From Polynucleobacter sp. SHI8 (GTDB lineage Bacteria; Pseudomonadota; Gammaproteobacteria; Burkholderiales; Burkholderiaceae): a stretch of DNA of 64,000 nt. A model generated the notes under the pieces. That model did not search any database. It saw nothing but the letters and a program-made list of their open reading frames with translations, and was not told where the DNA came from. The position numbers and the translations under genes are program-made. Below, one piece after another: positions 1 through 8,322 of the stretch. The stretch is from assembly GCF_027944005.1 (NCBI RefSeq), contig NZ_AP027204.1:1674001-1738000 (forward strand), in the 5' to 3' direction. Every line of letters begins with the position of its first letter. The first letter of the stretch is position 1.

Positions 1-2
1 TA

Positions 3-1061
3 CAGGATATGACTCCAGTCATCGCCCTTCAACCAGACGCACTTATCATGTCTGATCCTGGTTTAATCATGATGGTTCGTGAGCAATGGCCGGATATGCC
101 GATCCACTTATCTGTTCAAGCAAATACGGTGAATGGTGCTGCTGCTCGTTTTTGGCAAAAAGTAGGTATTAGTCGAATCATTCTGTCACGCGAATTATCG
201 CTTGATGAAATCGCCGCTGTTCGTCAAGACTGTCCGGAAATGGAGCTCGAAGTTTTTGTTCACGGTGCTTTGTGCATCGCGTATTCTGGACGTTGTCTTT
301 TATCTGGTTACTTCAGTCATCGCGACCCGAACCAGGGTGCTTGTACGAACTCATGCCGTTGGGATTATAAAATCTATCCCGGATCAGAAGATGCGACTGG
401 CGATATTTATCTTCTTGAAGAAGGTGGCAAAACCGATGCCTTAATGCCCATTGAGGAGGATATGCATGGTACTTATATTCTGAACTCTAAAGATTTACGA
501 GCGATTGAGCATATCGAACGCTTAACTGAAATGGGTATCGACTCTTTCAAAATTGAAGGTCGGACTAAATCACCCTACTATGTTGCGCGCACTTGCCAAT
601 CCTACCGAACCGCAATTGATGATGCGTTTGCCGGTAAAGCATTCCAACCTAAACTATTAGGTCATTTAGAGGGTCTTGCCAATCGTGGTTACACCGATGG
701 CTTTTATCAACGCCACCATGATGCAGATTATCAAAATTATCTTAAGGGCTTCTCGATTTCTGGAAGAAGTATGTACGTTGGCAGTGTCATTGAAATAGAT
801 TCCGTCAAAGGTGTCAAAATTGATGTGAAGAATCGTTTTGCTGTGGGCGATAGAATAGAAATCATTGAACCTCACGGCAACACAGATGTGGTGATTGAAG
901 AACTTTGGAGTGAAGATGGCAAGCCTATTCAAGTAGCTCCTGGTTCTGGTCATATCGTCTATGCCAAAATTCCATGTGCCTCTAGCGCAGCCTTCTTGGC
1001 AAGATACATTCAAGCCAATAAGACCTCAGCCCTTGATCTAATTGCAGTGCAAGCCCTCTAA
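3..1061 (+). CDS. trhP: tRNA uridine-34 hydroxylase TrhP (peptidase U32 family), 5'-truncated
   Basis: The reading frame is open to the left window edge (codons before the Met at 9 are in frame), so the N-terminal part of a usually ~450-residue protein is missing. The stretch PVIALQPDALIMSDPG followed by HLSVQAN and the cysteine cluster C89, C96, C112 (numbered from the visible Met) is typical of the U32 'peptidase' family. In this family TrhP/YegQ uses prephenate-derived chemistry to make 5-hydroxyuridine at tRNA position 34, and the cysteines are expected to hold an Fe-S cluster. The DSFKIEGRTKSPYYVA segment is also conserved in the family. The C-terminus is complete. Its last 24 bases overlap the convergent antitoxin-like gene. 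Family membership is sure; the choice of TrhP over UbiU/V-type members rests on remembered similarity. Confidence 0.85.
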   Translation, partial: QDMTPVIALQPDALIMSDPGLIMMVREQWPDMPIHLSVQANTVNGAAARFWQKVGISRIILSRELSLDEIAAVRQDCPEMELEVFVHGALCIAYSGRCLLSGYFSHRDPNQGACTNSCRWDYKIYPGSEDATGDIYLLEEGGKTDALMPIEEDMHGTYILNSKDLRAIEHIERLTEMGIDSFKIEGRTKSPYYVARTCQSYRTAIDDAFAGKAFQPKLLGHLEGLANRGYTDGFYQRHHDADYQNYLKGFSISGRSMYVGSVIEIDSVKGVKIDVKNRFAVGDRIEIIEPHGNTDVVIEELWSEDGKPIQVAPGSGHIVYAKIPCASSAAFLARYIQANKTSALDLIAVQAL

Positions 1062-1316
1062 CTTCTTTCTTGTATCGTAGGTGGCTTGCATATCAAGCCA
1101 ATACTGACAGTTGATACCATACACTCTTGCAAGTCTTTCAGCAATCAATGGGGTAATAGTTTGTTGTCCAACGATGATTTCACAGGCCATTTTTTCTGAA
1201 ATTTCCATTGCCATGGCAAATTGAAAGATACTTTGGCCACCCGCTTGGAGGAATTCCTCACGTATAAATTCTCCTGGGTGAAATTCTGCAGAGAATAGAG
1301 ATTTTGATGTTTTCAT
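1038..1316 (-). CDS. higA: HigA-family antitoxin-like HTH protein (orphan)
   Basis: A 92-residue Xre/HigA-type DNA-binding protein. HPGEFIREEFLQ near the N-terminus, a helix-turn-helix in the middle and ITPLIAERLARVYGINCQYWLDMQATYD at the C-terminus are the pattern of HigA/VapI antitoxins. The frame could start further upstream at 1424, but the first 36 residues there are low-complexity and lack family similarity, so the Met at 1316 is chosen; no strong ribosome site is seen. HigA normally follows a HigB toxin of ~90 codons. There is no room for one here: the divergent lipoprotein gene begins at 1460. It is therefore an orphan antitoxin or a free-standing regulator. The 3' end runs 24 bases into trhP. 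Confidence 0.75.
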   Translation of the reverse strand: MKTSKSLFSAEFHPGEFIREEFLQAGGQSIFQFAMAMEISEKMACEIIVGQQTITPLIAERLARVYGINCQYWLDMQATYDTRKKLEGLHCN

Positions 1317-1336
1317 AAGAGGTATTTTATTAATAG

Positions 1337-1359
1337 TTTGATTGCCCCCAAGAATCAAA
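1337..1359. promoter_or_regulatory. Inverted repeat upstream of the antitoxin gene, candidate operator
   Basis: TTTGATT (1337-1343) and AATCAAA (1353-1359) form a perfect 7-bp inverted repeat with a 9-base spacer, 21-43 bases before the antitoxin start. HigA proteins usually repress their own promoter at such sites; the assignment is by position only. Confidence 0.35.
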
Positions 1360-1459
1360 TCCACATTCGTATCATTGTTTTTTGAATTCAAATCAAAAGA
1401 TCTTTCCGCACAGACTTGAATCATTTGCCATAATGGAGTTATTCATAAAGGGGAATCTT

Positions 1460-2020
1460 ATGTCACTTTTTCACACGAATTATCTCAAGAGTATCTGTTT
1501 GTTTGTAGTTGTTTTTTTTCTTAGTTCTTGCTCAAGTACAAAAGTTGAAGATTATGCAAAAGAAACGCCTGTCTTAAAGCTATCGGAATACTTCAATGGC
1601 AAAACACAAGCTTATGGGATCTTCACTGATCGTGGTGGCAAAGTAGTGAAGCGGTTTACAGTCAATATGGTTTCGACTTGGAAAATGGTGGATGGCATCC
1701 ATACGGGCACTCTAGATGAATCATTCACGTATTCAGATGGAACCACTCAAAAAAGGATTTGGACCATCAAAGAAATCTCACCCAATAACTATGAAGGTAC
1801 CGCTGATGATGTGGTCGGAAAAGCAATTGGTAAGGCTTCAGGTAATGCTCTCAACTGGCGCTACACGCTACTGCTCACAGTAGATGGTAAAAATATTGAA
1901 GTACAGTTTAATGATTGGATGTATTTAGTAACAGGCAAAGTGATGCTAAATCGCGCTGAAATGTCAAAATTTGGAATTTATCTAGGTGAAGTTACTCTTT
2001 CATTTTCGAAAGAAGACTAA
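1460..2020 (+). CDS. DUF3833 family lipoprotein
   Basis: A 186-residue protein matching the DUF3833 pattern (KLSEYFNGKTQAYGIFTDRGGKVVKRFTV, then FTYSDGTTQKRIW). Start at 1460 is chosen because AAAGGGG lies 7 bases before it and because it places a type II signal peptide at the very N-terminus: a hydrophobic run ending in FFLSSCSS, a lipobox with Cys as lipid anchor. An upstream in-frame start at 1382 would bury this signal. The product is probably anchored in the outer or inner membrane facing the periplasm; its function is unknown. The stop and the next start share one base (TAATG), so the two genes are likely translationally coupled. Confidence 0.85.
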   Translation: MSLFHTNYLKSICLFVVVFFLSSCSSTKVEDYAKETPVLKLSEYFNGKTQAYGIFTDRGGKVVKRFTVNMVSTWKMVDGIHTGTLDESFTYSDGTTQKRIWTIKEISPNNYEGTADDVVGKAIGKASGNALNWRYTLLLTVDGKNIEVQFNDWMYLVTGKVMLNRAEMSKFGIYLGEVTLSFSKED

Positions 2021-2523
2021 TGTATTTTTGGTGGATGATCCTGGGTTTTCAAGCAGTATGGTTCTCCTGTGCTTGGGGTATTAGTCATCACTATCCCTTG
2101 TTGCCACTCATTGTTAGTCTGGTCTATTTAAATTCATACATCTCTAAACAATCTCCCCAAAAACCAGCTTACTTATTTTTACTACGAATCTTACTCTATG
2201 GTTTTTTGCTAGACAGCGCCCTTGGCTTACTGGGTTTCATTGTTTATGAATCTGCCTATCCAACTCCGCTGCAGTGGTTACAACCTTGGTGGATGTCTTT
2301 GTTATGGCTATCTTTTGCAGCCTCAGCAAAAGCGTCATTTTTTTGGCTAGAAAAACGTCTTCTCGTGGCGGCTTTGCTCGGAGCTATTTCAGGTCCGATC
2401 GCTTATTTTTCTGGGCAAAAAATGGGGGCTTTTATTTCAGTTGATATAGCAGGCTATGTTCTTTTGAGCATCGGGTTCGCAATCATCATGTATCTGATGA
2501 TGAAAACTCTCCAAAAACAATAG
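2020..2523 (+). CDS. DUF2878 family integral membrane protein
   Basis: A 167-residue protein with five or so hydrophobic helices and few charged residues. The opening (FWWMILGFQAVWFSCAW) and the repeated WW/LDS pattern resemble DUF2878, a small membrane family often next to DUF3833. It overlaps the preceding lipoprotein gene by one base (TAATG), indicating a two-gene operon. No catalytic motif is visible. Function unknown; a joint envelope role with the lipoprotein is inferred only from the pairing. Confidence 0.8.
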   Translation: MYFWWMILGFQAVWFSCAWGISHHYPLLPLIVSLVYLNSYISKQSPQKPAYLFLLRILLYGFLLDSALGLLGFIVYESAYPTPLQWLQPWWMSLLWLSFAASAKASFFWLEKRLLVAALLGAISGPIAYFSGQKMGAFISVDIAGYVLLSIGFAIIMYLMMKTLQKQ

Positions 2524-2578
2524 ACTCCCCTACAATAGATATAAATTTACTCCACTTATTCGTTAAGGATTAAAAATC

Positions 2579-3538
2579 ATGAAAAAAAATTTCTTTGTAT
2601 TCCTTTTAGCTTTGAGCTTAAATGTAACCTTCGCTGCAGATGATTGGCCTAATCGTAAGCCGATTCGCCTCATCTCTGTTTTTCCGCCTGGTGGTTCAGT
2701 CGATGCTGTTGCTAGAGTTCTCGCTCCAGCCTTACAAAACCAACTAAAACAATCCGTAGTTGTCGAAAATGTGGGTGGTGCTTCTGGTGTGATTGGTACA
2801 AGTGCCCTCGTTCGTTCAGATGCAGACGGCTATACCTTCGCAGTTGTCTTTGATACCCACGGTGTCAATCAATCGCTGAAAGATAAAATGCCTTATGACA
2901 CCTTAAAAGATATCGCTAATGTGACATTGATCGACACGTCTCCTATGGTTTTGGCCGCAAGTAATAAATCAGGTATCACTAGCTTTAAACAACTAACAGA
3001 TGACTCCAAAAAAGCAACTCCTTATAACTACGGCACAATTGGCACAGGGAGTTTAGGACATTTAGCAATGGCTTCATTGGCTAAAAAATCTAAGCTTGAA
3101 TGGACCCACATCCCTTATCGTGGTGGTGGTCCTCTGATGGCTGACGCACTTGCAGGTCATGTCCAATTAGCGGTTGGCTCAATCTATTTAATGAAGCAGC
3201 ATATCGACTCTGGTCGTGTAGTTCCTTTGGTTGTCACTAGTCCTAAGCGCAGTAAAGATTTACCAAATGTGCCAACTATTGCTGAGAGTGGTTTTCCAGG
3301 GTTTGATGCGCCAGCTTGGTGGGGTGTGATTGCCCCAGTAAAAACACCTCCAGAAATTATTGCCAAAATGAACCAAGCAGTTATTGCGGTTCTTAACCAA
3401 CCTGAGATTGCTAAAAAATTAGATGATCAAGGGATTAATATCGTCGCTGGTGGACCTGATGTATTTAATCCATTTTTGCGTAAGCAAATGAATACTTGGG
3501 GTCAGTTTATAGTACAAAATAAAATTAAAGAAGAGTAA
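2579..3538 (+). CDS. Bug/TctC-type periplasmic solute-binding protein
   Basis: A 319-residue tripartite tricarboxylate transporter receptor (Bug family). It has a signal peptide (residues 1 to about 20, ending VTFAA), then the family motifs IRLISVFPPGGSVDAVAR, YDTLKDIANVTLI, and HIPYRGGGPLMADALAGHV. SD-like AAGGAT precedes the ATG. Bug proteins bind carboxylates or other small organic acids in the periplasm. No TctA or TctB membrane subunit lies nearby. Instead, an MFS transporter gene starts five bases after the stop, suggesting that the two genes are co-transcribed and may act on the same substrate. The ligand cannot be read from the sequence. Confidence 0.92.
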   Translation: MKKNFFVFLLALSLNVTFAADDWPNRKPIRLISVFPPGGSVDAVARVLAPALQNQLKQSVVVENVGGASGVIGTSALVRSDADGYTFAVVFDTHGVNQSLKDKMPYDTLKDIANVTLIDTSPMVLAASNKSGITSFKQLTDDSKKATPYNYGTIGTGSLGHLAMASLAKKSKLEWTHIPYRGGGPLMADALAGHVQLAVGSIYLMKQHIDSGRVVPLVVTSPKRSKDLPNVPTIAESGFPGFDAPAWWGVIAPVKTPPEIIAKMNQAVIAVLNQPEIAKKLDDQGINIVAGGPDVFNPFLRKQMNTWGQFIVQNKIKEE

Positions 3539-3543
3539 GTCTT

Positions 3544-4764
3544 TTGCTATTAACAAGAAAGCCTTACCTGATTCAGGTTGCCGCTGCGGTGGCAATCTTT
3601 GCTCTTATTTTTGGGATACGTCAATCAGTCCCAATGTTTTTTAGTTCCATCAATAATCATTCGGGTCTTGGTATTGTCGCAGTCAGTCTGGCGTTTGCCT
3701 GCGGTCAATTAGCCTGGGGAGCTTTTCAGCCATTTGCTGGTGCAATTTCCGATAAATATGGTATAGAAAAAGCACTACTGATTGGTATCGCGATGTGTGT
3801 CACAGGCACTCTTCTCATACCATATGCTTCAACTCAATTTGAGCTCATTGTAACAATTGGTATTTTATCTGCAGGTGGTGCTGGCTTTGCTGGTAATTCT
3901 GTTCTCATGTCAGCAGTTAATCGCTTCGTCCCACCGGGGACTGGGGGTCTATATGCTGGTTTAGTCAATGCAGGTGGCTCCATCGGTCAATTCATCATGG
4001 CACCGCTAGCAGGCTGGCTCATTGTTCATACTGGATGGGAAAATGGCCTAACCTATCTGGCACTTTTTTGTTTAGTGACAGTCCCATTATCACTGCTCTT
4101 GCGGGGTAAAAAATCCACTCCTATCGTTGACGTAAACAGTCCCCCACCGCTCAATCTTCAACAAAGTATCGCTCTGGCTTTTAGAACGCCGAGCTATTTG
4201 ATGCTCAATGCTGGCTTTTTTGTATGTGGCTTTCACGTTGCTTTTATTGCTACGCATATGCCTGGTGTGATTGATTTATGTGGGCTGCCACCCACATTCA
4301 CAGGATGGGCATTGGCAACCATTGGGCTATTTAATATTGTGGGCAGCTTAGCGGCTGGATGGCTGACTACCAAAATGCCGATGAAACATCTTCTTAGTTA
4401 TATTTATGCGGCGCGTGGAATCATTGTCATTCTTTTTATTTTGGGACCTAAGACTGAACTTACGGTCTTACTCTTTGCCGCCACTTTGGGTTTAACCTAT
4501 TTATCTACCGTTCCCCCGACGGCAGGCTTGGTCGCTAAGATGTTTGGTCGCAGCTTTATGGGTACGTTGTTTGGGATTGTTTTATTTACTCACCAAATTG
4601 GTGGTTTCTTGGGAGCCTATTTAGGTGGTCAAGTCTTCCAAAACTTTGGAAACTATAACCTCGTTTGGTATATGGATATCATGCTGGCAGTTTTTGCAGC
4701 CTTGATTCATTTGCCGATTCAAGAAAAACTGGTTCAAGTCGGTAACTCTCAAATAGCATCTTAG
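3544..4764 (+). CDS. MFS transporter (TTG start)
   Basis: A 406-residue major facilitator superfamily permease with about 12 membrane helices; the loop after helix 2 carries the motif-A-like GAISDKYG. The start is TTG at 3544, five bases after the upstream Bug gene; the next Met is at residue 31 and would remove the first membrane helix, so the TTG start is preferred. The fold is closest to the monocarboxylate/organic-anion MFS groups. Coupling to a Bug binding protein suggests an organic acid substrate. Its TAG stop overlaps the TAA stop of the convergent gene (4761-4764). Confidence 0.85.
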   Translation: MLLTRKPYLIQVAAAVAIFALIFGIRQSVPMFFSSINNHSGLGIVAVSLAFACGQLAWGAFQPFAGAISDKYGIEKALLIGIAMCVTGTLLIPYASTQFELIVTIGILSAGGAGFAGNSVLMSAVNRFVPPGTGGLYAGLVNAGGSIGQFIMAPLAGWLIVHTGWENGLTYLALFCLVTVPLSLLLRGKKSTPIVDVNSPPPLNLQQSIALAFRTPSYLMLNAGFFVCGFHVAFIATHMPGVIDLCGLPPTFTGWALATIGLFNIVGSLAAGWLTTKMPMKHLLSYIYAARGIIVILFILGPKTELTVLLFAATLGLTYLSTVPPTAGLVAKMFGRSFMGTLFGIVLFTHQIGGFLGAYLGGQVFQNFGNYNLVWYMDIMLAVFAALIHLPIQEKLVQVGNSQIAS

Positions 4765-5792
4765 TACAGGAGAGGTAGCTGGGATTTCGCGTAGTCCGTT
4801 AAATAGGGTCGCATTTTTTCCCACTCGACAATTACTTGTGGCGCTCCGGCAGCATAAGCGGTGAGCTCATAAGGGCTAAACTGAAAACCAAATCCCTCTT
4901 TATTCATATCCCAGGTCTGAACTCTTGAAACACTTCCCACGACTTGCTTCGGTGACTCCACTAAAACCATTCCAGCTTCTTGGATTAGAATTTTTTGATA
5001 CACATCCTCGGCAACCATACTTTGCCATTCCCCTTTGAGTAAATCCCCCGCAAGCAACTCTCTTGACTGAGATAAGATGAAGTGTTCATGGTTCATCACA
5101 CTATTGCCGTGCGCTCCAAAACCATTGAAGTAATATAAGGTTCTTAGTCGAAGGATATCTGGACTAACTTCCTCCAACGCCATATCCAAAAAGCTATCCA
5201 TAAAGTTTTCATTTAAGCTCATACGGTTTTTTAAGCCTAATTTTTTGCTAGTTGACACAATCCAAGTGTTGATTTTATTGGCGAGCACCGCATCGGCTGC
5301 TTGCAGTTCAGAGATCTCAATTTGCGGGTAAATCAATGAATGATCGACCATTTTGACCCAATCTGGAACCTGATTCTTATCTGCTTTGACAACGCTGTAT
5401 TTAGCCACATTAAATACTGGCCATTGATTTTTCATCTGATTGATTGCAAGAATATCCAACCGTTTGTCATACATCATTTCTGCACATTCCAGAAATTGCT
5501 CAGAATCCATTTTGTCTTCTTTTCTCTTCAAACATGCCTGAGGCCAATATTTGAGCCAATCACGCTGACTATTTAAATAACTCACACGATTGGCAGGCGA
5601 AAGTTTTTTATAGTTTTCTGCATACACCTTCGCCATACGCTCATCTAACGTCGATATATTGGCATTGCGACAAATGAATTGATCAATTGCAGTTAAAGAC
5701 TTGGAATTGCAGTCAAAACTTGCACACCACCCTACTTGTGGCAGCAGAATCACGGCAAGGAGACATAAATATATTTGATATTTTTTGAACAT
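4761..5792 (-). CDS. Secreted protein: LprI-like N-terminal domain plus DUF3298/RsiV-like C-terminal domain
   Basis: A 343-residue exported protein. Residues 1-24 form a signal peptide (ending VGWCA). Residues ~25-115 show the LprI/DUF1311 pattern (FDC, LTAIDQFICRN, LDERMAKVY, RDWLKYWPQACL) with paired cysteines. The C-terminal half carries the DUF3298/RsiV pattern, including GFQFSPYELTAYAAGAPQVIVEW near the end. LprI-type domains include lysozyme inhibitors and RsiV-type domains also bind lysozyme, so an envelope-defence or lysozyme-sensing role is possible. This is inference from domain kinship. It is divergent from the MFS gene at 5907 and convergent with that at 3544. Confidence 0.8.
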   Translation of the reverse strand: MFKKYQIYLCLLAVILLPQVGWCASFDCNSKSLTAIDQFICRNANISTLDERMAKVYAENYKKLSPANRVSYLNSQRDWLKYWPQACLKRKEDKMDSEQFLECAEMMYDKRLDILAINQMKNQWPVFNVAKYSVVKADKNQVPDWVKMVDHSLIYPQIEISELQAADAVLANKINTWIVSTSKKLGLKNRMSLNENFMDSFLDMALEEVSPDILRLRTLYYFNGFGAHGNSVMNHEHFILSQSRELLAGDLLKGEWQSMVAEDVYQKILIQEAGMVLVESPKQVVGSVSRVQTWDMNKEGFGFQFSPYELTAYAAGAPQVIVEWEKMRPYLTDYAKSQLPLLY

Positions 5793-5906
5793 GTTTGGCT
5801 TTGTTACTAAGTGTCAAAATTGTATCTGTTTTCTAGGTCAGTCTTAAACAATATAAAGCTTACCTCGAGTTGTGCTAATCTTCTAACATCTTTTAAAAAT
5901 ACTCTT

Positions 5907-7172
5907 ATGACTTCAGCTGCTGCCCATCATGACCTCATAGATTCCAGAACTGCGGCAAAACGACTTTGTATTGCCGTTTTACTCATGACTCTTGGTACAA
6001 GCTCCATGTACGCGGTCGCTGTTTTTTTGCCTGCTGTGCAAGCTGAATTCGGCGTCAGTCGGTCAGCCGTTTCATTGCCATATACGGCCATGATGATGGG
6101 CCTCGGGCTAGGCAGTATCCTCATGGGTAAGGTAACTGACCGTTTTGGGGTGTCGAGCGCCCTTCTTGTTGGTGCCGTTTCTGTCGGGTTAGGCTATGTG
6201 CTCTCTGGACTCGCGCCAAACATCATCATTTTTGGTATGTGTCATGGCTTTTTATTGGGTTTTTTTGGCGCATCGGCAACCTTTGCCCCTCTAATGGCTG
6301 ACACGTCCATGTGGTGGAGTAAATACCGCGGAATTGCTGTTGGTGTATGTTCCAGTGGTAATTACTTAGCTGGCACGATTTGGCCACCCATTGTCCAATA
6401 TGGCATTGAACATTATGGTTGGAGAAATACCTATATTGCGATGGGTCTGATTTGCGGAATTGGTATGTTCTTATTAGCTCTTCTATTACGCCAACGCCCA
6501 CCAGTGGGCCAAGCTTCAACCGTAATCAATATGACAGCCCCTAATCGCGACAAACCATTTAACTTGCCGATTCCTTTCGCACAAGCGCTTTTATGTGTCG
6601 CTGGTGTTGGTTGCTGCGTAGCGATGTCAATGCCTCAAGTCCATATCGTTGCTTACTGCACTGACCTTGGCTTTAATGCCGCTAGGGGCGCTGAAATGCT
6701 CTCGTTAATGCTCGCCTGTGGTGTGGCGAGTCGATTAATTTCTGGGTTGATTTGTGACCGCATTGGGGGTCTTAAAACCCTATTACTCGGATCTGTTTTA
6801 CAAGGTATTGCCCTCTTATTATTTTTGCCATTTGAAAGTCTCATCTCTCTTTACATCATCGCTGCTTTGTTTGGCTTATTTCAAGGGGGTATCATTCCTG
6901 CCTATGCCATTATTGTGCGGGAGTATTTTCCGATTCAAGATTTAAGTAAGCGCGTTGGCCTTTGCATTATGTCCACGATGATTGGTATGGCTCTAGGTGG
7001 TTGGCTATCCGGAAAAGTATTTGACTTAACTGGCTCTTATCACGCTGCATTTATCAATGGGATTGCCTGGAATCTGATGAATATCGCCATCGTGGTATTC
7101 CTCTTATTGCGCGTGCGAAATGCAAAACCACCAGCCACATCAGTTACTGCTAAAGTTCCTGTGGCAGCCTAA
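5907..7172 (+). CDS. MFS transporter (monocarboxylate/oxalate-formate antiporter type)
   Basis: About 421 residues and 12 predicted membrane helices, with motif A as GKVTDRFG between helices 2 and 3. The pattern SMYAVAVFLPAVQAEFGVSRSAVSLPYT is common in the oxalate:formate/monocarboxylate branch of MFS. The frame extends upstream to a GTG at 5811, but those 32 residues are not typical of the family, so the ATG at 5907 is used; neither start has a strong ribosome site. The substrate is unknown. It is transcribed away from the LprI-like gene and converges on the small gene at 7178. Confidence 0.85.
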   Translation: MTSAAAHHDLIDSRTAAKRLCIAVLLMTLGTSSMYAVAVFLPAVQAEFGVSRSAVSLPYTAMMMGLGLGSILMGKVTDRFGVSSALLVGAVSVGLGYVLSGLAPNIIIFGMCHGFLLGFFGASATFAPLMADTSMWWSKYRGIAVGVCSSGNYLAGTIWPPIVQYGIEHYGWRNTYIAMGLICGIGMFLLALLLRQRPPVGQASTVINMTAPNRDKPFNLPIPFAQALLCVAGVGCCVAMSMPQVHIVAYCTDLGFNAARGAEMLSLMLACGVASRLISGLICDRIGGLKTLLLGSVLQGIALLLFLPFESLISLYIIAALFGLFQGGIIPAYAIIVREYFPIQDLSKRVGLCIMSTMIGMALGGWLSGKVFDLTGSYHAAFINGIAWNLMNIAIVVFLLLRVRNAKPPATSVTAKVPVAA

Positions 7173-7177
7173 AATCT

Positions 7178-7453
7178 TCAACTCTGCAAAATGCAAAGCT
7201 CCAACCAACTCTGAAACACAATCCAAGCAATACTTGCCGTAGTGAAGATACAAGAAATACAAAAAATCATCCAATCGCGTCTGGTGGATTGTCGACTTTT
7301 AAGTTTAATTTGCTCAAGTTGCGTTTGATGCTGAACCTGCATCATCTTACGATATAAGCGCCGCTTTTTTTTCTCAAAGGAATGGACCTGCCAAGCTAAA
7401 TCGTCCAACTCAATCAGAGGTTTAGTTGATCTAAGTGCAGAACTAGTTTTCAT
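7178..7453 (-). CDS. Small hypothetical protein with one membrane segment
   Basis: About 91 residues from the Met at 7453 (an alternative ATG at 7477 lies in the loop of the hairpin described separately). The N-terminal two thirds are rich in Lys, Arg and Gln (FEKKKRRLYRKMMQVQHQ) and look helical; the last ~30 residues contain one hydrophobic helix (DWMIFCISCIFTTASIAWIVF). No family recognised. It is convergent with the MFS gene, with five bases between the stops. It could be a genuine small membrane protein; the coding call is moderate because only length and composition support it. Confidence 0.5.
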   Translation of the reverse strand: MKTSSALRSTKPLIELDDLAWQVHSFEKKKRRLYRKMMQVQHQTQLEQIKLKSRQSTRRDWMIFCISCIFTTASIAWIVFQSWLELCILQS

Positions 7454-7459
7454 AAAAGG

Positions 7460-7491
7460 CCAATTGAAAATAATCATGTATTTTCAATTGG
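7460..7491. repeat. Perfect 13-bp inverted repeat (hairpin) before the small membrane protein gene
   Basis: CCAATTGAAAATA (7460-7472) and TATTTTCAATTGG (7479-7491) are perfect complements with a six-base loop. On the minus strand it ends seven bases before the chosen start at 7453 and about 70 bases after the racemase-family gene. It may be an operator, a translational control hairpin or a weak terminator (only TTTT follows). Confidence 0.7.
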
Positions 7492-7560
7492 GGGGCCCTC
7501 GAAGACAAGTTCACACACTGTCAGATATTTCAGAAAATGCTGTACTCCAAATCGTTTTCT

Positions 7561-8322
7561 TTAGTCTTTGGCGCTAGCTAAAACCATTCCCCAATGAGTA
7601 TCAGCTTTGGGAGGTATTACATGAGTATTTTGGGCATAAGCACGTAATGCGCTACAAGTCGTGCTTAAAATATTTAAAAGAACAGGTATGCCAAACTCAG
7701 CTTCCAAAATTGGCACTGCATGGATTGCAAACCATAATCCACCTGGCATTAAAAGTGCTTGTGCTTGCGGTGCTGCTCTTAAAGCTTCTCTCCCGAGCTC
7801 GAGTGCAAGTTCATGATCCGCCAATGGATTGGCTGATTTATTCTGTGATAAGTTTCTACCGCGTGATTTACAAGTCAAGACTTCAATACCTGCATCTGCT
7901 AAATAGGTCGTTAATCCAGCATTTACAGATTCAGACCATCGAGACGCAATTGCAATCTTACTAGCCCCGAGATGTTTTAACGTGGCAATATGGGCCTCGG
8001 CATCAGTATCACATTCCATCCCTGTTCTAGTCCGAGCTTCTTCTAATAAGGCCAACATACGTTTACGCCCTAATGCAGCAGCAACAGGTACGCCACTTAA
8101 AGAAATTCTGTCGACGGGTTTATGCGCCAATAAATCTAAAGCAGAATAAAAAGCAGGCATTTGAGACTCTACAGACTCCAAGGTATACTCACCTAAATTA
8201 AGGCCCGTTGTTACCAACATCATACCTTCTGGTGCTACTCGATAAAATTGATAAGAGTCTAAATCTGTGTAGCGGTGAGGAATGATGTAACCTAATTGAT
8301 ACCACGGAGCAATTGGATTCAT
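7561..8322 (-). CDS. Asp/Glu racemase superfamily protein (maleate isomerase/arylmalonate decarboxylase-like)
   Basis: A 253-residue protein. Start at 8322 gives an ATGA overlap with the stop of the upstream Bug gene, a usual coupling arrangement, so it is preferred over the Met at 8361. The sequence follows the arylmalonate decarboxylase/maleate isomerase branch (YQLGYIIPHRYTDLDSYQFYRVAPEGM, VDRISLSGVP, GASKIAIASRW, ALLMPGGLWFAIHAVPILE). At the first catalytic position this group has Gly or Cys (here SGV), and at the second, where a Cys is expected before GG, this protein has MPGG. A Cys appears later (NILSTTCSAL), so the active site may be altered. The partner Bug gene suggests it acts on an imported carboxylate. 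Confidence 0.75.
   Translation of the reverse strand: MNPIAPWYQLGYIIPHRYTDLDSYQFYRVAPEGMMLVTTGLNLGEYTLESVESQMPAFYSALDLLAHKPVDRISLSGVPVAAALGRKRMLALLEEARTRTGMECDTDAEAHIATLKHLGASKIAIASRWSESVNAGLTTYLADAGIEVLTCKSRGRNLSQNKSANPLADHELALELGREALRAAPQAQALLMPGGLWFAIHAVPILEAEFGIPVLLNILSTTCSALRAYAQNTHVIPPKADTHWGMVLASAKD

Noticed and set aside
5811..5906. Upstream GTG start that would lengthen the MFS gene by 32 residues
   Set aside because: The added residues have no family similarity, the ATG at 5907 gives a normal MFS N-terminus, and neither start has a clear ribosome site.
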